Shown here piece by piece: positions 1 to 8,652 of a DNA stretch of 55,349 nucleotides (the stretch's first letter is position 1; the number at the start of each line of letters is the position of its first letter). The notes beneath the pieces are model-generated. The model worked only from the letters and a program-made list of their open reading frames with translations. It was not told the DNA's origin and did no database searches. The position numbers were made by a program, and so were the translations under genes. The DNA is from Planctomycetota bacterium (GTDB lineage Bacteria; Planctomycetota; B15-G4): positions 1 through 55,349 of the forward strand of contig JAJDER010000043.1 of assembly GCA_029259725.1 (NCBI GenBank), given 5' to 3'.

Positions 1-13
1 GGTGCGCGGACGG
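1..13. repeat. Left terminal direct repeat, cos candidate
   Basis: GGTGCGCGGACGG is identical to the last 13 bases of the window. It lies 50 bases before the small terminase start, where lambdoid phages carry cos. It could be a cohesive end read at both termini or an assembly overlap of a circular molecule; the sequence alone does not decide. Confidence 0.6.
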
Positions 14-63
14 CGCGCGGTTCCACTAGTGAATACGCCTACTTAGGGGGTCCACCTCCGGTC

Positions 64-618
64 ATGGTGACCCAGGTCCAGGTCGGCGAGCACCTCGACC
101 TCAACCCGCGGCACGTCCGCGAGCTCCGCGATCGGCTGATCATCCCGGACCCTCGCAGCGCCACGCTCGACGAGATCCGCGTCGCGTACATCCGCTACCT
201 GCGCGACTACGCGACCGGCCGCTCGACACCCGACGCGAGCGGCAAGGTGCTGAGCCTGTCCGATGAGCGTGCGCGCCTGGCGCACGAGCAGTCGCGCTCG
301 CACGCGCTGAAGAACGCCGAGCTCGAGGGCGAGCTCGTCAACGCGGCCGAGGTCGTGAAGACCTGGTCGAACCACATCACCGCGGCGAAGCGGCGGCTTC
401 GCGCGATCCCCAAGCAGATGGCGTCGGTCGTCGCGGGCTTCACCCCGAAGATGGCGGTGCAGGCGCAGAAGCTGATCGACGAGGCCCTGCATGACCTCGC
501 CAGCGGTGCTGCCGACGACGAGAAGAAGCCCACACGAAAGACCAAGCCGCAGCGCAAGTCCAGCAAGCCCCGAAAGCGTCCTGCGAAGAGCCGCAAGCGC
601 GTGGGAGCCACCTCCTGA
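64..618 (+). CDS. Terminase small subunit, Nu1-like
   Basis: This 184-aa protein probably recognises the packaging site and recruits the large terminase. Residues 1-30 form an HTH-like segment (VQVGEHLDLNPRHVRELRDR) as in Nu1-type subunits. It is followed by a charged helical region (about 75-160) and a very basic Lys/Arg/Ser tail. It is the first gene after the genome end and overlaps the large terminase by 128 bases, the usual packaging-gene order. No strong Shine-Dalgarno is visible before ATG 64, and GTG 67 is an alternative start. The family assignment rests on the N-terminal pattern, size and position. Confidence 0.82.
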   Translation: MVTQVQVGEHLDLNPRHVRELRDRLIIPDPRSATLDEIRVAYIRYLRDYATGRSTPDASGKVLSLSDERARLAHEQSRSHALKNAELEGELVNAAEVVKTWSNHITAAKRRLRAIPKQMASVVAGFTPKMAVQAQKLIDEALHDLASGAADDEKKPTRKTKPQRKSSKPRKRPAKSRKRVGATS

Positions 619-2521
619 TCTTGCGCTGAGCGAGTGGATGGACGCGCACTACTGGCCCGCGCCGGGCTGGAAGTGGAAGACGCTCCCGTTCCAGCGGGAG
701 ATCGCGGACGCATTCTCCGACCCGCTGCTCGAGACCGTGACGGTCCTGAAGAGCGCGCGGGTCGGCTTCACCAAGCTGCTCGCCGGGTACTTCTGCTACC
801 GCATCCACTTCGACCCGTCGGGGATCCTGGCGGTGCTCCCTGCGCAGGAGGACGCGGAGGGCTTCTCGAAGGACGACATCGCGCCCGCGCTCGAGGCAAC
901 GCCCGAGGTCGCGGGGCTCGTCGGCGATCCGAAGGCGCGCGACAGCGCGAACACGATCCTCCACAAGGTCTTCCCCGGCGGCTTCCTGAAGGTCGTCGGG
1001 GCGCACAGCGGTCGCGGCTTCCGCCGCATCACGACGGACGTCGTGGCGTTCGACGAGGTCGACGCCTACCCGCCATCGGCGGGTGGCGAGGGCGACCAGA
1101 TCGACCTCGGGAAGAAGCGCGCGTTCACGTCGCCGTTCCCCAAGTTCATCATCGGCAGCTCGCCGAAGACTCGGAAGCTGAGCCGCATCTGGCGGAGCTG
1201 GGAGGACTCAGACCAGCGGGACCTGTTCGTCCCGTGCCCTCACTGCGATCACGGACAGCGCCTCCAGTGGGGCGGCCGCGACGCGGACTTCGGGATCAAG
1301 TGGCCGAAGGACCGGCCGGAGGACGCCTACTACCTCTGCGAGCAGTGCCGCGAGCCGATCGAGCACCACCAGAAGGAAGGGATGGTGGCGCAGGGCCGGT
1401 GGCAGACCGAGCTGCTGTGCCAGGGCAACGCCGGCTTCCGCATCTGGGCGGGCTACTCGCCGTTCCCGGCGGCCGCGTGGGGGAAGCTCGCGACCGAGTT
1501 CCTCAAGGTGAAGGACGACCCTGTCCGCCTGCAGGTGTTCGTCAACACGATCCTCGGCGAGCCGTGGGGCGACCAGTACAAGGGGCTGGATCACGAGCGG
1601 CTGATGGCGCGCCGCGAGAGCTACCCGGTCCGCGTCATCGGTACGCGGGACGACGGCAGCCAGGAGACCGAGCCATTGGTCCCCAGGCAGGTCGCGATCC
1701 TCACCGCCGGCGTCGACATCCAGGACGATCGAATCGAGGTGCAGGCCGCGGGCTACGGCCGCGGCGAGGAGTGCTGGAAGCTCGAGTACCAGGTCCTGTA
1801 TGGGGACCCCTCGAGCCAGGAGCTCTGGGACGAGCTCGACGACTTCCTGACTCGGCCGCGGCGCATGGAGCGCGGCGGCTGGGACTACATCCGGGCGACG
1901 GCGATCGACACCGGCGGCCACCACACGCAGACGGCCTACGACTTCTGCCGGCCGCGCTACCGGCGGCTGCTCGGCACGCGGCCGGGCTCAAGCCGGCCCG
2001 CGGTCTCCTACGCCTTCGCGATCAAGGGACAGACGGGAGAGGGAACGATCTGGCCGCGCGAGGCCAGCCGCAGGAACATCGGGAAGGTGCTGCTGTGGCC
2101 GGTGCGCGTGGACCCGGCGAAGGACGCGGTCCAGGAGCGCCTCAACCGCATCGAGGTCCCGGGCCCCGGCTACATCCACTTCCCGCGCGCCTTCGGCGAG
2201 ATCTACTTCGAGCAGCTCGACAGCGAGGTCAGCGAGCTCAGCCACGACCGCCAGGGCTTCCCAAAGCGCAAATGGCGCCTGAAGACGCAGGGCCGTCGGA
2301 ATGAGGCCTGGGACACGGCGATCTACGACTACGTCGCGCTGCGCGGCCTGATCGACGGCTTCGGCTTCGACCTCGAGCGCGAGTGCAACCTGGTGGCGTC
2401 GATGCCGGACGACCCGGACGACGATCCGCGCGAGACCGTGGACACGATGCAGGAGCGCCAGGCAGCGCTACCGGCGAAGAAGAAGGCCTCGCGGCGGCGC
2501 TGGAAGGCTGCAGAGCTGTGA
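491..2521 (+). CDS. Terminase large subunit, lambda gpA family
   Basis: This is the 676-aa ATPase and nuclease that packages DNA into the prohead. The core resembles lambda gpA throughout. A Walker-A-like LKSARVGFTK lies near residue 86, an acidic Walker B (VVAFDEVDAYP) near 184-192, and two CxxC pairs (CPHC about 249, CEQC about 283) suggest a zinc site. Nuclease-domain acidic residues are seen in GVDIQ (about 409), AIDTGG (about 473) and AWDTA (about 608). The start inside the small terminase gene is supported by a GAGG motif 6 bases before ATG 491. The conserved segment LRRAASAWEPPPDLALSEW lies before the end of the upstream gene, so the overlap is real. The first 25-28 residues are low-complexity. 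Confidence 0.95.
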   Translation: MTSPAVLPTTRRSPHERPSRSASPASPESVLRRAASAWEPPPDLALSEWMDAHYWPAPGWKWKTLPFQREIADAFSDPLLETVTVLKSARVGFTKLLAGYFCYRIHFDPSGILAVLPAQEDAEGFSKDDIAPALEATPEVAGLVGDPKARDSANTILHKVFPGGFLKVVGAHSGRGFRRITTDVVAFDEVDAYPPSAGGEGDQIDLGKKRAFTSPFPKFIIGSSPKTRKLSRIWRSWEDSDQRDLFVPCPHCDHGQRLQWGGRDADFGIKWPKDRPEDAYYLCEQCREPIEHHQKEGMVAQGRWQTELLCQGNAGFRIWAGYSPFPAAAWGKLATEFLKVKDDPVRLQVFVNTILGEPWGDQYKGLDHERLMARRESYPVRVIGTRDDGSQETEPLVPRQVAILTAGVDIQDDRIEVQAAGYGRGEECWKLEYQVLYGDPSSQELWDELDDFLTRPRRMERGGWDYIRATAIDTGGHHTQTAYDFCRPRYRRLLGTRPGSSRPAVSYAFAIKGQTGEGTIWPREASRRNIGKVLLWPVRVDPAKDAVQERLNRIEVPGPGYIHFPRAFGEIYFEQLDSEVSELSHDRQGFPKRKWRLKTQGRRNEAWDTAIYDYVALRGLIDGFGFDLERECNLVASMPDDPDDDPRETVDTMQERQAALPAKKKASRRRWKAAEL

Positions 2522-2528
2522 GGATCCG

Positions 2529-2750
2529 ATGGCCATCACCCTGACCGAGCTCGAGACGATGCGCGACGCCCTGATTCGCGCGCGCTCGAGCGGCGAGCTC
2601 AGGGTGACCCACGGCGAGCGGACGACCGTCTACCGCAGCATCGACGAGATCAACGCGGCCATCTCGCAGCTGGAGGACGACATCGCGGAGGCGAGCGGAG
2701 TGGCCAAGGCGCCGCTCGTGCGCCGCTACGTGACGAGGAGCGGATGGTGA
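2529..2750 (+). CDS. Head-tail connector, gpW-like
   Basis: A 73-aa protein beginning MAITLTELETMRDAL, with a central RTTVYRSIDEINAAI segment and a second helix. This is the pattern of the GpW/Gp2 family, which seals the portal channel after packaging and offers a tail-binding surface. It sits between large terminase and portal exactly as W does in lambda, and overlaps the portal start by 7 bases. Confidence 0.85.
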   Translation: MAITLTELETMRDALIRARSSGELRVTHGERTTVYRSIDEINAAISQLEDDIAEASGVAKAPLVRRYVTRSGW

Positions 2751-4303
2751 TGGCGAGGCAAGTCACCCGCCACCCGATCCTGTACGACGCGAAGGGCCAG
2801 CCGCTGTTCGCGGAGTCCGGCTGGGACGCAGCGAGCCAGAAGCGGCGCGGCCGGTTCTGGCAGCCGACGTCGGCCAACATCAACGCGCTGCTCTCGGGCG
2901 ACGTCGAGATCGTGCGCCGGCGCGCGCGCGACGAGGTCCGGAAGAACCCATGGGGCGGCAAGGCGCTCCGCAGCTCGGTGTCCAACCTGGTCGGCACCGG
3001 GATCACGCCCATCTGGAACACGGAGAACGACGAGCTCAAGGCGGCGATCCAGGACGCCTGGGCGGAGTGGTGCGAGGAGTCGGACGCCGACGGCACCCAG
3101 GACTTCTACGGACAGCAGGCCCTGGCCACGCGCGCGGTGCTTGAGGGCGGGGAGTGCTTCGTCCGGTTCCGCGAGCGGCGGCCAGAGGACGGGATGTCGG
3201 TCCCTCTCCAGCTGCAGCTGCTCGAGGCGGAGATGGTCCCCTCGTCGAAGAACGAGTCCCGCGAGGACGGCTCGGTGATCCGAGCCGGGATCGAGTTCAG
3301 CCCCATCGGGAAGCGGACCGTCTACTGGATGTACCGGACGCACCCGGGCGAGTTCACGAAGCCGCGCGGCGTCCCGGTGCTTCCGGTGCCGGTGCCCGCG
3401 AGCGAGGTCCTGCACGTCTTCGAGGTCCTGCGCCCCGGGCAGATCCGCGGCGTTCCCGGCCTGGCGACCGTCCTGACCATGCTCCACGAGATCCGCGAGG
3501 TGCAGGACGCGGCGGTCCAGCGCGCGAAGATCCAGAACCTGTACGCCACCTTCGAGACCATCCCGAACCCGCAGGAGGGTTCGGTCCTCGATGGTGTGAC
3601 AGGCCTGGCGGCCGACGACGATGACGAGGAGGTCCCGACCACGACAGCGGCGGCCGGCTCCCACGTGCTGCTGCCGCAAGGCCACGACATCAAGTTCGCC
3701 CAGCCGCCGGAGGGCGCGAGCGATCTGGAGGTGTTCGTCCGCGACCACCTCCGCGCGATCGCGGCCGGCGCGGGCGTCCTCTACGAGCAGATCAGCGGGA
3801 ACCTCCAGGGGGTCACGTTCTCCAGCATCCGGGCGGGCCTGATCGAGCTCCGGCGCGAGCTCGAGCAGATCCAGCACCGCATGATCATCTTCCAGCTCTG
3901 CCGGCCGGTCCTACGCCGGTGGCTGTCTCTGGCGATCCTGACCGGGCGGATCCCGGTCCCGGCGCCGGAGGAGCTGCCGAAGCTCATGCGCGCGCGCTGG
4001 GCGCCGCAGGGCTGGGAGTACGTCCAGCCCGAGACGGACGTGAAGGCGGCCGTGCGGCGCGTCCGGGCGGGGGTCTCGAGCCGGACGCGGGAGGCCGCGA
4101 AGCTCGGGCACGGCGACATAGAGGCGCTCGATCGCGAGATCGCGGCCGAGCGCACGCGCGCGACCGAGCTCGGCCTGGTGTTCGAGAGCGACGCCGGCTC
4201 GACGCGTTCGACCAGCGCGGGCAGCGACGGCGGCACGGCGCCGGATCAGCTCACCGATGCGATCAAAGACGCGGTCGCCGATGGCGAAGAGGACGCGGCC
4301 TGA
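2744..4303 (+). CDS. Portal protein, lambda gpB family
   Basis: A 519-aa protein that would form the dodecameric DNA channel at one capsid vertex. The N-terminal half has features of lambda-family portals: RRRARDEVRKNPWGGKALR, SNLVGTGITPIWNT, and a central region with VLHVFEVLRPGQIRGVPGLA, where lambda portals have a conserved HvF/RpGQ.RGvp motif. The C-terminus is acidic and Ser/Gly-rich. The stop overlaps the protease start as TGATG at 4301-4305. Residues 1-3 (MVM) leave a choice between ATG 2744 and ATG 2750. Confidence 0.93.
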   Translation: MVMARQVTRHPILYDAKGQPLFAESGWDAASQKRRGRFWQPTSANINALLSGDVEIVRRRARDEVRKNPWGGKALRSSVSNLVGTGITPIWNTENDELKAAIQDAWAEWCEESDADGTQDFYGQQALATRAVLEGGECFVRFRERRPEDGMSVPLQLQLLEAEMVPSSKNESREDGSVIRAGIEFSPIGKRTVYWMYRTHPGEFTKPRGVPVLPVPVPASEVLHVFEVLRPGQIRGVPGLATVLTMLHEIREVQDAAVQRAKIQNLYATFETIPNPQEGSVLDGVTGLAADDDDEEVPTTTAAAGSHVLLPQGHDIKFAQPPEGASDLEVFVRDHLRAIAAGAGVLYEQISGNLQGVTFSSIRAGLIELRRELEQIQHRMIIFQLCRPVLRRWLSLAILTGRIPVPAPEELPKLMRARWAPQGWEYVQPETDVKAAVRRVRAGVSSRTREAAKLGHGDIEALDREIAAERTRATELGLVFESDAGSTRSTSAGSDGGTAPDQLTDAIKDAVADGEEDAA

Positions 4304-5637
4304 TGACGCAGCCAGCACAGCCAGAGCCGTCGGCGGCGGCCTCGGCGCCGGAACCGAAGCCCAAGCCGCGGAAGAAGAAGGCAGCCCGGGAGGGCCGCGT
4401 CGAGCTCGCCGAGCTCTGGAACCGCCCGCTCCTGCTGGAGCCGGGACGGATGGACGCGATCCAGGCTCTGGCCGTGCGCGGCGAGGCGATCGAGCCCGAG
4501 GCGTTCTTCTTCTTCGAGCCCCCCCAGCCCGACATCGACAATCGGGACGGCGTCGCGGTCGTCCACGTCTCCGGGGGCCTGTGGCCCTGGCGGATGGATC
4601 GCATCCGTTCCCAGATCGACAGAGCCCTCGAGTCCAGCGGGGTCAAGGGGATTCTGCTCGACGTGGACAGCGGCGGCGGCTCCGTCGCTGGCACGTTCGA
4701 CCTGGCCGACTTCATATTCGAGGCGCGTGAGCGAAAGCCCATCTGGGCGATCGCGAACGAGGACGCCTTCTCAGCCGCCTACGCGATCGCGAGCTCCGCT
4801 CAGCGCCTGCACGTCACGCAGACGGGCGGCGTGGGGAGCGTCGGCGTGATCGCGCGACACGTCGAGTTCTCGAAGCTGGATCAGCGGGTCGGGATCACCT
4901 ACACGGCCATCTTCGCCGGCGCGCGGAAGAACGACTTCACGGACACCGAGCCGCTGAACGACACCGCGCGCTCGAACATGCAGGCCGAGGTCGACCGCAT
5001 CCGGGAGAAGATCTTCGGACCTGCCGTGGCGCGGAACCGAGGCATGAAGCTGTCCGCTGTTCTCGCCACAGAGGCGGGGACGTTCTTCGGACCCGAGGGT
5101 GTCGGCATCGGATTCGCCGACGCCGTCTCGAACTTCGACGAGACCCTGGCCGAGTTCCAGGCGTCGATCAACAGGCCGCGCCGAGGCGCGGCAGCAGGGG
5201 GACAGCCCGTGACGACCAAGGGAACCGACGGGAACGTGGTGGACCTGGCAGCCGAGAAGGCCAAGTGGCAGGCCGAGTCCGATGCGAAGACGGCAGAGGC
5301 CGTCGAGGCGGCGAAGGCGGAGTCCGCGAAGGCAGCCACCGAGGTGGAGCGACAGGCCCAGGCGGCGCGCCGCTCCGAGATCACCACGCTGTGCACCATC
5401 GGCGGGTGCCCGGACCGCATCCCCGAGTTCCTCGGCAGTGACATCTCCGCCGAGGACGTGAAGAAGAAGCTGTTCGAGGAGCGCCAGGCGAAGGGCGGAA
5501 CCGCGCCCGAGGTCGACGGCAAGCACGGTGGCGGAGGTCAGCAGCCCGGCGCGGGCGCCGGCGGCGAGGCCCCCAAGCTGAAGAGCACCACCGAGCTCTA
5601 CCGGCAGCGCAACCAGATCGGCAAGGGCAAGGGCTAG
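4303..5637 (+). CDS. S49-type head maturation protease with C-terminal scaffold
   Basis: A 444-aa counterpart of lambda gpC. After a charged Pro/Lys-rich leader (1-35), residues 80-290 form a SppA/S49 protease. The probable nucleophile is Ser157 in AFSAAYAIASSA and the probable general base is Lys209 in GARKNDF; GGVGSVGVIARH lies between them. Residues about 303-444 are a Glu/Ala/Lys-rich coiled coil with a Gly-rich stretch, like the Nu3 scaffold part. It overlaps the portal stop by one base (TGATG). The reading frame is open well upstream, but the overlap and family length favour ATG 4303. Confidence 0.92.
   Translation: MTQPAQPEPSAAASAPEPKPKPRKKKAAREGRVELAELWNRPLLLEPGRMDAIQALAVRGEAIEPEAFFFFEPPQPDIDNRDGVAVVHVSGGLWPWRMDRIRSQIDRALESSGVKGILLDVDSGGGSVAGTFDLADFIFEARERKPIWAIANEDAFSAAYAIASSAQRLHVTQTGGVGSVGVIARHVEFSKLDQRVGITYTAIFAGARKNDFTDTEPLNDTARSNMQAEVDRIREKIFGPAVARNRGMKLSAVLATEAGTFFGPEGVGIGFADAVSNFDETLAEFQASINRPRRGAAAGGQPVTTKGTDGNVVDLAAEKAKWQAESDAKTAEAVEAAKAESAKAATEVERQAQAARRSEITTLCTIGGCPDRIPEFLGSDISAEDVKKKLFEERQAKGGTAPEVDGKHGGGGQQPGAGAGGEAPKLKSTTELYRQRNQIGKGKG
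5209..5637 (+). CDS. Possible internal-start scaffolding protein, Nu3-like
   Basis: GTG 5209 lies in frame inside the protease gene at the boundary between protease and coiled-coil regions. It is preceded by a purine-rich Shine-Dalgarno candidate (AGGGGGA, 5196-5202) about 6 bases away. Initiation here would give a 142-aa protein starting VTTKGTDGNVVDLAAEKAK, mostly helical and charged. In lambda, scaffold Nu3 is made in just this way from the 3' part of gene C. The reading frame and the purine run are visible; its use is inferred. Confidence 0.5.
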   Translation: MTTKGTDGNVVDLAAEKAKWQAESDAKTAEAVEAAKAESAKAATEVERQAQAARRSEITTLCTIGGCPDRIPEFLGSDISAEDVKKKLFEERQAKGGTAPEVDGKHGGGGQQPGAGAGGEAPKLKSTTELYRQRNQIGKGKG

Positions 5638-5704
5638 GGGCGCGGGCCCCGACAGCCACCAGCAACTTGGTCGCGCGAAGCCGCGGCCGTTCGAGGAGAA
5701 GTAG

Positions 5705-6394
5705 ATGCCTCCGACCAGCTTCACCGAAGGGCAGCACGACTGGGCGTTCCTCGTCTCCGAGGCACCCGGGACCCGCTCGCGCGAGAACCTGACCATCTTG
5801 CAGTCCGGCTCCGAGCGGGCCGTGGAGGCCGGCCGCGTGCTGGGCCGTGTCCGCGGCGCTGTCGCGGCGCCGGTCGCGGGCACCGCGGCCAACGGCGGCC
5901 GGGACAATACCGGCAACGGTACGTTCCTGGCGACGCCGGCCGCTCTCGCTGGCTGCAAGGAAGGCGTGTACCGGCTGGTGGTGCTCGAGCCGGGTACGGA
6001 CGTCGGCACCTTCGCCCTGTTCGACCCGGACGGCGTCCTGGTGGGCACCGGCGTCGTGGCGACGGCCTACGCGGGCCCTCACCTCTCGTTCACCCTGCAG
6101 GACGGCTCGACCGACTTCGCGTCCGGCGACCAGTTCTTCATCACGGTGGCCGAGGGCACGACCTACTCGGAGTTCGACGAGGACAACTCGAACGGCACCG
6201 AGATCGCCGCGGCCATCCTCGGCCAGAACGTCACCGTGCCGGCAGCGGCCAACGTGGTGGCGTCGTGCCTCGTGCGCGAGGCCGAGGTCAACAAGGGCGA
6301 GCTGAAGTGGCCGGCCAGCGGCACCACGACCGACGAGATCAATGCGGCGCTCGCGTCGCTCCAGGCGCGGACGGGGATCGTCGCGCGGACCTGA
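5705..6394 (+). CDS. Head decoration protein, gpD family
   Basis: A 229-aa protein with the gpD-family layout: an N-terminal FLVSEAPGTRSRENLTI, an extended middle and a C-terminal ASCLVREAEVNKGELKWP followed by a helix (TTDEINAALASLQARTGIVAR). It would trimerise on the expanded capsid and stabilise it. It is about twice the length of lambda gpD (110 aa), with an inserted beta-rich segment (about residues 55-140, TGNGTFLATPAALAGCKEG onward). A good Shine-Dalgarno (GAGGAGAAG) precedes ATG 5705. It sits directly before the capsid gene, as in lambda. Confidence 0.87.
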   Translation: MPPTSFTEGQHDWAFLVSEAPGTRSRENLTILQSGSERAVEAGRVLGRVRGAVAAPVAGTAANGGRDNTGNGTFLATPAALAGCKEGVYRLVVLEPGTDVGTFALFDPDGVLVGTGVVATAYAGPHLSFTLQDGSTDFASGDQFFITVAEGTTYSEFDEDNSNGTEIAAAILGQNVTVPAAANVVASCLVREAEVNKGELKWPASGTTTDEINAALASLQARTGIVART

Positions 6395-6443
6395 ACTGAC
6401 GCCGGGTAGACCGGCCGATCCAACACCGCCATTCGGCGGGGAT

Positions 6444-6468
6444 GAGCCACTCGACGGTCGGGTGGCTC
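6444..6468 (+). terminator. Stem-loop between decoration and capsid genes
   Basis: GAGCCAC (6444-6450) pairs with GTGGCTC (6462-6468) around an 11-base loop and is followed by TTCGTGCTTTCG, only a weak U-tract. It lies in the 99-base gap before the capsid gene. It could be a partial terminator or processing site that sets the ratio of decoration to capsid transcripts. Confidence 0.45.
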
Positions 6469-6493
6469 TTCGTGCTTTCGGGGGAGAGGACCC

Positions 6494-7519
6494 ATGCTCG
6501 ACGTCTTCCAGGCAAGCGCCTTCACGATGGTCAACCAGACGGCCCGGCTCGAGGACATGCCGCATCAGCCGCGCCGCCTGGCGCAGCTGGGCCTGTTCCA
6601 GGAGGACGGGATTGCGACCACCCAGCTCACGGTCGAGCGTCGGGAGAACACGTTGTTCCTCGTGCCGACCTCGCCGCGGGGTGGACCAGGAACGCAGAAC
6701 AGCAGGGATGGCCGGAACATCCGCGTGTTCCCGACCTACCGCATCGCGCCCGAGGACACGATCTCGGCCGACGAGGTCCAGAACGTCCGCCAGTTCGGCA
6801 CCGACGACGTCCTGGAGAGCTACCAGGCCGAGGTCGATCGCCGCGTCGCCCGCATGGACGCGAGCATTGCCGCGACCGAGGAGTTCTACCGGGTCAACGC
6901 CATCAAGGGCATCCTGCTGGACGCCGACGGTTCGTCGCTGCTGAACCTCTTCACGGAGTTCGGCGTCTCCGCGCAGACCGAGCAGGACTTCGCGATGGCC
7001 ACGGGCGACAGTCCGGCCGACGACGGCAGCCTGCGGCGGAAGTGCACGGCCATCATCCGCCTCATCGAGACGGAGCTGGGCGGCCTTCCGTACACGGGCA
7101 TCCACGGCCTCTGCTCGCCGGAGTTCTTCGACGACCTGATCGCGCATCCCGAGGTGCGCAACAGCGTGAAGAACTGGCCGGGTGCCATGGAGCTGCGCGA
7201 GCGCTTCGGCGGCCAGCAGGTGCGCGTCCTGGACTTCGGCGGAATCGAGTTCGAGGAGTACACGGGCACCGTGAGCGGCACGCGGTACGTCGCTGCCGAC
7301 AAGGCCCACTTCGTGCCTCGAGGCGTTCCGGAGCTGTTCATCAGCCGCTACGCGCCGGCCGAGTACATCGACACGGTGAACACGGTCGGCCGGCCTCGCT
7401 ACGTGGTCCCGAACCCCGACGGGACGGACCCGAAGCACCACCAGACCTGGCGCGTGCAGTCGCAGATGATCCATCTGTGCACGCGCCCGCGGACGCTGGT
7501 TCCCGCCAAGCGCACCTGA
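6494..7519 (+). CDS. Major capsid protein, lambda gpE family
   Basis: A 341-aa protein with the length and landmarks of lambda gpE: MLDVFQASAFTMVNQT at the start, an extended loop ending in NIRVFPTYRIAPEDTISADEVQ, AIKGILLDADGS, and near the C-terminus FVPRGVPELFISRYAPAEYIDTVN and GRPRYVVPNPD. It would build the icosahedral shell. GGGGGAGAGGA upstream of ATG 6494 serves as ribosome site. It overlaps the next gene as TGATG. Confidence 0.95.
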   Translation: MLDVFQASAFTMVNQTARLEDMPHQPRRLAQLGLFQEDGIATTQLTVERRENTLFLVPTSPRGGPGTQNSRDGRNIRVFPTYRIAPEDTISADEVQNVRQFGTDDVLESYQAEVDRRVARMDASIAATEEFYRVNAIKGILLDADGSSLLNLFTEFGVSAQTEQDFAMATGDSPADDGSLRRKCTAIIRLIETELGGLPYTGIHGLCSPEFFDDLIAHPEVRNSVKNWPGAMELRERFGGQQVRVLDFGGIEFEEYTGTVSGTRYVAADKAHFVPRGVPELFISRYAPAEYIDTVNTVGRPRYVVPNPDGTDPKHHQTWRVQSQMIHLCTRPRTLVPAKRT

Positions 7520-7851
7520 TGAGCTGGCCGGAAGTATCCGGCCGCGTCCGAGACTCCAGCTTCAGGCACTTCGCAGAGCCGGTGACCTACACGCCCAGCG
7601 GTGGAGACCCGGAGGCCGTGCAGGGGATCTTCGGCGAGCGGCCGATTGAGGTCGACCGCCTGGACATGGTGCAGGGCGCAGTGCTCTCCACAGAGCTCGT
7701 GCTCGAGCTGCGCCAGGCGGACCTCGCAGCCGGGGTGGTCGCAGCCGACGCCGAAGTCGAGGTGCGCGGCGTGACCTACCAGATCCGTCGTCGCGAGCCA
7801 CCGGACGATACCGGCGTGGTGGCGTGCATGCTGCGGAGGGGCAGTGCCTGA
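7519..7851 (+). CDS. Head-tail joining protein, gpFII-like
   Basis: A 110-aa beta-rich protein (VTYTPSGGDPEAVQGIFGE, LVLELRQADLAAGVVAADAEVEVRGVTYQIRRREPPDDTGV). This is the fold pattern of the FII/phage-attachment family that joins filled heads to tails. It starts at ATG 7519 inside the capsid stop (TGATG). The position directly after gpE supports the call; sequence similarity by eye is modest. Confidence 0.68.
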   Translation: MSWPEVSGRVRDSSFRHFAEPVTYTPSGGDPEAVQGIFGERPIEVDRLDMVQGAVLSTELVLELRQADLAAGVVAADAEVEVRGVTYQIRRREPPDDTGVVACMLRRGSA

Positions 7852-8464
7852 TGCACTGGGGGACCTGACCGGGGGGCTCTTCTCGGCCGAGTCCGTGGCG
7901 GCGGCCACAGGAGGACTGCTGGCTGGCGCAGCGCCGCACCAACGGAGCCTGATTCGCCAGCACGTCGCCGCGCGCCTGCGCGGGGTCGCGCTCGCGGGGA
8001 TGGCGGATCGCGTCCAGGAGTCGCGCGAGCTCCCGGTCAACGAAGACGAGCTGCCGAGGATCCTGGTCTACACGCTCGGCGAGGTCTCGGAGCCCTGGAG
8101 CAAGTCTCCCGACCGGCTCCAGCGAGACCTCGAGCTGGTCGTCGAGATCGTGGCCGGCGGGATCCGCTTCCTCGACCAGTACGGCGACGGCATCGCGAAC
8201 GTCATCGAGCACGTCGTGATGACGGATCCGGGTCAGGGCGGTCTCGCGGTCGACACCTGGCTCAGCAGCACCCAGGTCGCGTTCGCTGAGCAGCAGGCCG
8301 TCGACCTGGTCCTGGTCCGGCTGATGTTCACGTGCCGCTACCAGACCGAGCACGTCGAGCTCGTGCCCGACGACCTCGCACAGATCAACGCAGCGCTGAG
8401 GGTCCCGACCGGAACACCGGCCACGGAGGACCTGATCGATCTGCCCGTGAAGGAAGGCCCATGA
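7844..8464 (+). CDS. Tail terminator or completion protein, gpU-like candidate
   Basis: A 206-aa protein translated from GTG 7844, overlapping the previous gene by 8 bases. After a hydrophobic leader (about 1-45) it contains RELPVNEDELPRILVYTLGEV, RDLELVVEIVAGG and FTCRYQTEHVEL. The ELP.I.VYTLGE segment and alternating beta pattern resemble minor tail protein U and related tail terminators. It lies between the head-tail joiner and the sheath, where a terminator is expected. Confidence 0.58.
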   Translation: MPDALGDLTGGLFSAESVAAATGGLLAGAAPHQRSLIRQHVAARLRGVALAGMADRVQESRELPVNEDELPRILVYTLGEVSEPWSKSPDRLQRDLELVVEIVAGGIRFLDQYGDGIANVIEHVVMTDPGQGGLAVDTWLSSTQVAFAEQQAVDLVLVRLMFTCRYQTEHVELVPDDLAQINAALRVPTGTPATEDLIDLPVKEGP

Positions 8465-8649
8465 GCGTCCGCCTGATCAAGCCCATCGAGGGGAAGCGTG
8501 TGCGCGACCCGGAGACCGGCGCCGTGGTCACAGCCGCAGGTGTCCGCGTTCCCGAGCCCATCGGCACCTACTGGGATCGCCGCGTGCGCGACGGGGATGT
8601 CACCGCAGATCTGGAGCCCGCGCCGAAGCGGGCGCGCCGGAAGGAGTAG
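8461..8649 (+). CDS. DUF2635 small tail protein
   Basis: A 62-aa protein with the DUF2635 pattern: KRVRDPETGAVVTAAGVRVP, then YWDRRVRDGDV and a basic C-terminus. The family is found just upstream of Mu-like sheath genes; its role is not established. It starts at ATG 8461 within the previous stop (ATGA). Confidence 0.83.
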   Translation: MSVRLIKPIEGKRVRDPETGAVVTAAGVRVPEPIGTYWDRRVRDGDVTADLEPAPKRARRKE

Positions 8650-8652
8650 GCG

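Noticed and set aside
3919..4302. Long upstream extension of the protease reading frame
   Set aside because: It is an Arg/Ala/Gly-rich shadow of the portal gene; the TGATG overlap and family length place the start at 4303.
4771..7474. Long minus-strand open frames across the capsid genes
   Set aside because: They mirror well-supported structural genes and show only antisense-type composition.
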